Shown here: positions 61,373-64,000 of the stretch, one piece after another
Numbering within the stretch: the stretch's first letter is position 1
Layout of the letters: each line of letters starts with the position of its first letter
From: Tistlia consotensis USBA 355
Lineage (GTDB): Bacteria; Pseudomonadota; Alphaproteobacteria; Kiloniellales; DSM-21159
Assembly: GCF_900177295.1 (NCBI RefSeq)
Contig: NZ_FWZX01000009.1
Location: 112,569 to 176,568, forward strand
DNA: 64,000 bases
Direction of reading: 5' to 3'
Made by a program: the position numbers and the translations under genes
Notes under the pieces: model-generated
What the model was told of the DNA's origin: nothing
What the model saw: the letters and a program-made list of their open reading frames with translations, nothing else
Databases searched by the model: none

Positions 61373-61989
61373 TCGGCCGCCAGCAGCGCGACGATGGCGC
61401 CCGCCGTGCCGCCCGTGCCTGCGCGGCGCCGCTCGGCCCGGGCCGCGAGCCAGCGCTGGAGGAGATAGAGCGCGGTCAGAGGCAGCACTGCCGAGATCAT
61501 CTCCTGTCCACGGAATTCCGAGGACAGGAGGACGCCGGCGCACGTTGCGGCCAGCAACAGCAGCGAGCCTCGACGGACGCTTCGGGGCTCGCAGCGGTCG
61601 GCTTCGCAGGCGAGACAGCCACCGGGCGAGGCCAGCGTGTAGGCCGTGCTGACGAGAAGCACCATCAGAAGCCAGGCCGTCTCGCGCAGCGTCAGCAAGG
61701 CCCCGGCGAGTCCAGGCACGACGATGCCGAAGCCGAGGTAGAGGGCGAAGCTGGCGCCGACGATGACCATCTGGAGGTTGCCGCCGAGCAGTAGCGGATT
61801 CTGCGGGCTGCGGCGTCGAAGCAGGAGCACCAGCACGACCGCGGCGATGCCGCCAGAGACGAGGAAGCGCAAAGCGTCCGTCGCGCCGACGTGAGTGCAT
61901 AGCCCGAAGGCGATCACCGGGAGGCATTCGAGTGTGCGCACCGGAAGCAGGTGCACATCGCCCGGTCGCGAGCCGCGGCTTTGCGGCAT
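61354..61989 (-). CDS. Polytopic membrane protein, function unknown
   Basis: A 211-aa protein with about six hydrophobic helices (for example LVSGGIAAVVLVLLLRR; MVIVGASFALYLGFGIVVPG; LLLLAATCAGVLL). A loop contains CLACEADRC, a CxxC...C arrangement that could bind metal. The ATG at 61989 follows AAGGAG. No family was recognised; the upstream open frame adds no conserved sequence. It lies in the cargo after the RES toxin. Confidence 0.7.
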   Translation of the reverse strand: MPQSRGSRPGDVHLLPVRTLECLPVIAFGLCTHVGATDALRFLVSGGIAAVVLVLLLRRRSPQNPLLLGGNLQMVIVGASFALYLGFGIVVPGLAGALLTLRETAWLLMVLLVSTAYTLASPGGCLACEADRCEPRSVRRGSLLLLAATCAGVLLSSEFRGQEMISAVLPLTALYLLQRWLAARAERRRAGTGGTAGAIVALLAADHDPRS

Positions 61990-62119
61990 AGTGGGCTCCT
62001 TGGAATGCGACGCGCCGATTGGCGCAATATTAGCGCAGCTCCTGACGTCAGGGGTATTTTCAGAATTTACCGTAATGAACATTATCGGCATACCTATCTC
62101 GCAGCCGGCTGCTGGGTCT

Positions 62120-62332
62120 TCACTGCAGGCGATCGCCGTTGCCCGGCTCCTGCCGGCCGAGCTCGACGACGGCGGCCAGGATCCTCTTCCAGATCCTGCA
62201 GCCGCCCAGGTCACCCACCGCGAGGAGCGTGTCGGCCCGCTGCGCGGCGACCAGGCCGGCCTCGTCGCCATGCTGGCGGACCAGCAGCCAGGCGGCGCGG
62301 TAGGTGTCGAGGTCGGAGGTCATGCGAGGCAT
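62120..62332 (-). CDS. Small DUF6961-like protein
   Basis: A 70-aa protein with the pattern DLDTYRAAWLLVRQHG..A...AA.RAD.LL..GDL....WKRIL.AV..L, seen in many small alphaproteobacterial proteins of unknown function often labelled DUF6961. Start at 62332 or 62323; no clear ribosome site. It lies in the 413-base gap between the membrane protein and SIR2 genes; nothing else in this gap is supported. Confidence 0.7.
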   Translation of the reverse strand: MPRMTSDLDTYRAAWLLVRQHGDEAGLVAAQRADTLLAVGDLGGCRIWKRILAAVVELGRQEPGNGDRLQ

Positions 62333-62402
62333 GTTGGACGGAGGGCGTGCCGACGGCAACGGGCTGGCGGCTGTGCGCCAGAAGCGAACAACGGTCTCAC
62401 AG

Positions 62403-63464
62403 CTAAGCTAGAAAATCGATAATCCGCTCAATCTGATCTGGATCTACAGGTGGAAATTGCCCTTCGTCGCCACCAAGGTTCAGACACTCTGCAACTTCGG
62501 GCAGTTTGAGTAAGGCGGGATCGATACGGACGACACGCCGCCGAGCACCATGCAGCCTCGGGTATTCTTCTTGCAGCCATGAGTTGACGTGTTGATCACC
62601 GGCGCCGTAGCCGGCCACAAGCACTCGCGGGCACGCCTGAATCGTGTTGATGAAGGCATTGTAGTAATAGCCGAATGGCACACAAGCTCGCGTCATCCAA
62701 CGATCTTTGCCGTCGCCCGCGATGATCGGTGTGGGTTGTGCGATGCCTCTCGGCGGATGAAGCAGGACTTGAAGCCCGCGGATTGGCTGGCCATATCGAA
62801 CGACCTCCCCCTCCATTGGCGGGTTGGGACTGGGCCGTGGGAAGCCGAACCGGACGCTGCCGTGTAGGTGCATCAAGACGGCGGAGTGTTGCGCCGATTG
62901 CTGAGGGAAGCCAGCAAGATCGAACGTTCCGGCATGGTTGGCCCTAGCTGGCGCACTGAAGCCATCGTACCAGTCGCCAGCACGATCAATGAGGTCGTCG
63001 TAGTTGAGCGTGACGACAGTAAGGTCGAAGATTGCGCGCAGTTGGTCGAAGAAATTCCTCAGCGCATCTGGCGAAGCCTCAGTTGTACGGCTGATCACGA
63101 AATCCTTGATTCGGCCGATTACTTGGGTGCGAGCCGACAGAAAGCTCGTGTCGGCGACGGGTGCGAAGTCAGGCAGGTAGTCCGCGAACGCTGCGAGGTA
63201 GCCGCCGATACACGACCACGCCGTAGGGTGGCCCTTGCGAACGCTGAAGTCATCCAGTTCCTCGAGTGCGGCCAGTACAGTTTCAAAATTGAAGTTTCCT
63301 TCGGTCCTTTGCGCGCGCAAGCGATTGACGACCGAGCGAATGGGTTCGTCACCGATCCCGAATACGAGATCGTCAATATCTCTCGTCGAAGGGGAGCCCG
63401 CATGGAGGGTTGAGCCCGCACCAAGAATCACGAGAACACGCGGCCGCGGCGAATTGTGGACCAT
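62403..63464 (-). CDS. SIR2-like NAD-binding domain protein, possible antiphage effector
   Basis: A 353-aa protein. It starts with a Rossmann motif VLVILGAGSTLHAGSPSTRDI, quoted in part (GAGST near residue 15). LNYDDLIDRA (about 160), LMHLHGSV (about 200) and VAGYGAGDQHVN (about 285) match the SIR2-like NADase family of antiphage systems. These degrade NAD when a partner senses infection. No partner (Argonaute, HerA, or other) is adjacent; an IS lies directly upstream. An alternative ATG is 63479. Base composition is clearly lower in GC than its neighbours, a sign of recent transfer. Confidence 0.78.
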   Translation of the reverse strand: MVHNSPRPRVLVILGAGSTLHAGSPSTRDIDDLVFGIGDEPIRSVVNRLRAQRTEGNFNFETVLAALEELDDFSVRKGHPTAWSCIGGYLAAFADYLPDFAPVADTSFLSARTQVIGRIKDFVISRTTEASPDALRNFFDQLRAIFDLTVVTLNYDDLIDRAGDWYDGFSAPARANHAGTFDLAGFPQQSAQHSAVLMHLHGSVRFGFPRPSPNPPMEGEVVRYGQPIRGLQVLLHPPRGIAQPTPIIAGDGKDRWMTRACVPFGYYYNAFINTIQACPRVLVAGYGAGDQHVNSWLQEEYPRLHGARRRVVRIDPALLKLPEVAECLNLGGDEGQFPPVDPDQIERIIDFLA

Positions 63465-63565
63465 CCTTGCATCTCTCATAGGAGCAATATAAACGCGCAG
63501 CTGGTCCGCCCCTATACCTGATACTCACCTCATCCCATCGCGGTGGGCCGCCGATGCCAGCGTCC

Positions 63566-64000
63566 GCTTTGGGTCCTGGCTGTGTGAAAACGCGTCGGCT
63601 GCTACGATTCCTCGTCGGATCCGACGGGGGCGGTGATGAGGCGCTTTGTCGAGGGTGTGGATCGCAATCAGTCGACACTGTTTCCGGAAAGCCTCGAAGA
63701 TTGGGTGCACCAGGATAATCCGGTTCGGGTGATCGATGCTTTCGTCGAGGAGCTGGATCTCGCCGCGCTGGGCTTCGGCGGTGTCGATCCTGCGGCGACT
63801 GGACGGCCGAGCTATCATCCTGCGGTGCTGCTGAAGCTCTACGTCTACGGCTATCTCAACCGGGTCCAATCGAGCCGGCGCATCGAGCGTGAGGCCGGCT
63901 GCAATGTCGAAGTGATGTGGCTGACCGGGCGGCTTGTGCCGGATCACAAGACGATCGCCGATTCCCGCCGCGACAACGGCGCGGCGATCCGCAAGGTCTG
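63566..64000 (+). mobile_element. IS1182-type insertion sequence, left part (continues past the window)
   Basis: The transposase gene at 63636 runs off the end. The stretch GGTCCTGGCTGTGTGAAAAC (about 63571-63590) resembles IS1182-family ends, so the left end is placed approximately here. The exact terminal repeat and target duplication cannot be set without the right end. Confidence 0.6.
63636..64000 (+). CDS. IS1182-family transposase, N-terminal part
   Basis: The reading frame is open at the window end. The start MRRFVEGVDRNQSTLFPESLEDWV is followed by NPVRVIDAFVEELDL and GRPSYHPAVLLKLYVYGYLNR, then SSRRIEREA and PDHKTIADSRR; all are standard in the N-terminal DUF772-like domain of IS1182/IS5-type transposases. 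ATG at 63636 (GTG at 63633 also possible). The catalytic DDE part lies beyond the window. Confidence 0.88.
   Translation, partial: MRRFVEGVDRNQSTLFPESLEDWVHQDNPVRVIDAFVEELDLAALGFGGVDPAATGRPSYHPAVLLKLYVYGYLNRVQSSRRIEREAGCNVEVMWLTGRLVPDHKTIADSRRDNGAAIRKV

Overview
The window is very GC-rich DNA (roughly 70 % by eye) with dense, mostly co-directional genes and NTG starts behind purine-rich ribosome sites. Gene content (Crp/Fnr regulators with FNR-type boxes, VirB/Tra-type conjugation genes, HipBA, a RES toxin pair, an IS1182-type transposase) fits a high-GC alphaproteobacterium, probably of the Rhodospirillales type. That placement is inference. No rRNA, tRNA or CRISPR array was seen.

Region 1 (1-28.8 kb) looks like a redox, metal and carbon-storage stress island. 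It holds a copper-type P1B ATPase with an ICMT-like methyltransferase and a CBS-BON protein; a minus-strand block with a methyltransferase, two Crp/Fnr paralogues and a sigma factor; a NifX-like protein; trehalose-6-phosphate synthase (otsA); PPK2; PEP synthase (ppsA); a beta-phosphoglucomutase/trehalose-6-phosphate phosphatase fusion; a GH65 phosphorylase; a PRC-barrel protein; and a PfkB kinase. The otsA, fusion and GH65 genes can make trehalose and break it down by phosphorolysis. FNR-type boxes (TTAAY-N4-ATYAA) lie upstream of the copper ATPase, otsA and ppsA, and a perfect TTGAC-N4-GTCAA palindrome lies at 8035-8048, which suggests one low-oxygen regulon. From 20 to 28.8 kb follow a lycopene-cyclase-domain protein, an EamA transporter, a stand-alone secY overlapping a TlpA-like thioredoxin gene, a Met-rich exported protein, a CPxC membrane protein, and a GHMP kinase overlapping a PLP-fold enzyme that appears to lack its catalytic lysine.

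Region 2 (28.8-58.4 kb) is part of a conjugative element. An unknown 415-aa gene is divergent from one uninterrupted 22.7-kb ORF of 7581 codons. That ORF encodes a polyvalent protein: an N6-adenine methylase fused to an SF2 helicase (DarB-like), several zincin-like HExxH domains, two possible ADP-ribosyltransferase-like domains, a five-copy repeat domain, and a recurring F/Y-S-L-G motif at domain borders. Downstream are a VirD4/TraG coupling protein, a Cys-rich exported protein, a VirB11/TrbB ATPase and a small protein. No relaxase and no VirB4 are in the window.

Region 3 (58.5-64 kb) is a small defence and addiction cargo: HipBA, an Xre/ParS-RES toxin-antitoxin pair with a palindromic operator, a membrane protein, a small DUF6961-like gene, a SIR2-like gene of lower GC, and the left end of an IS1182-type element that runs off the window.
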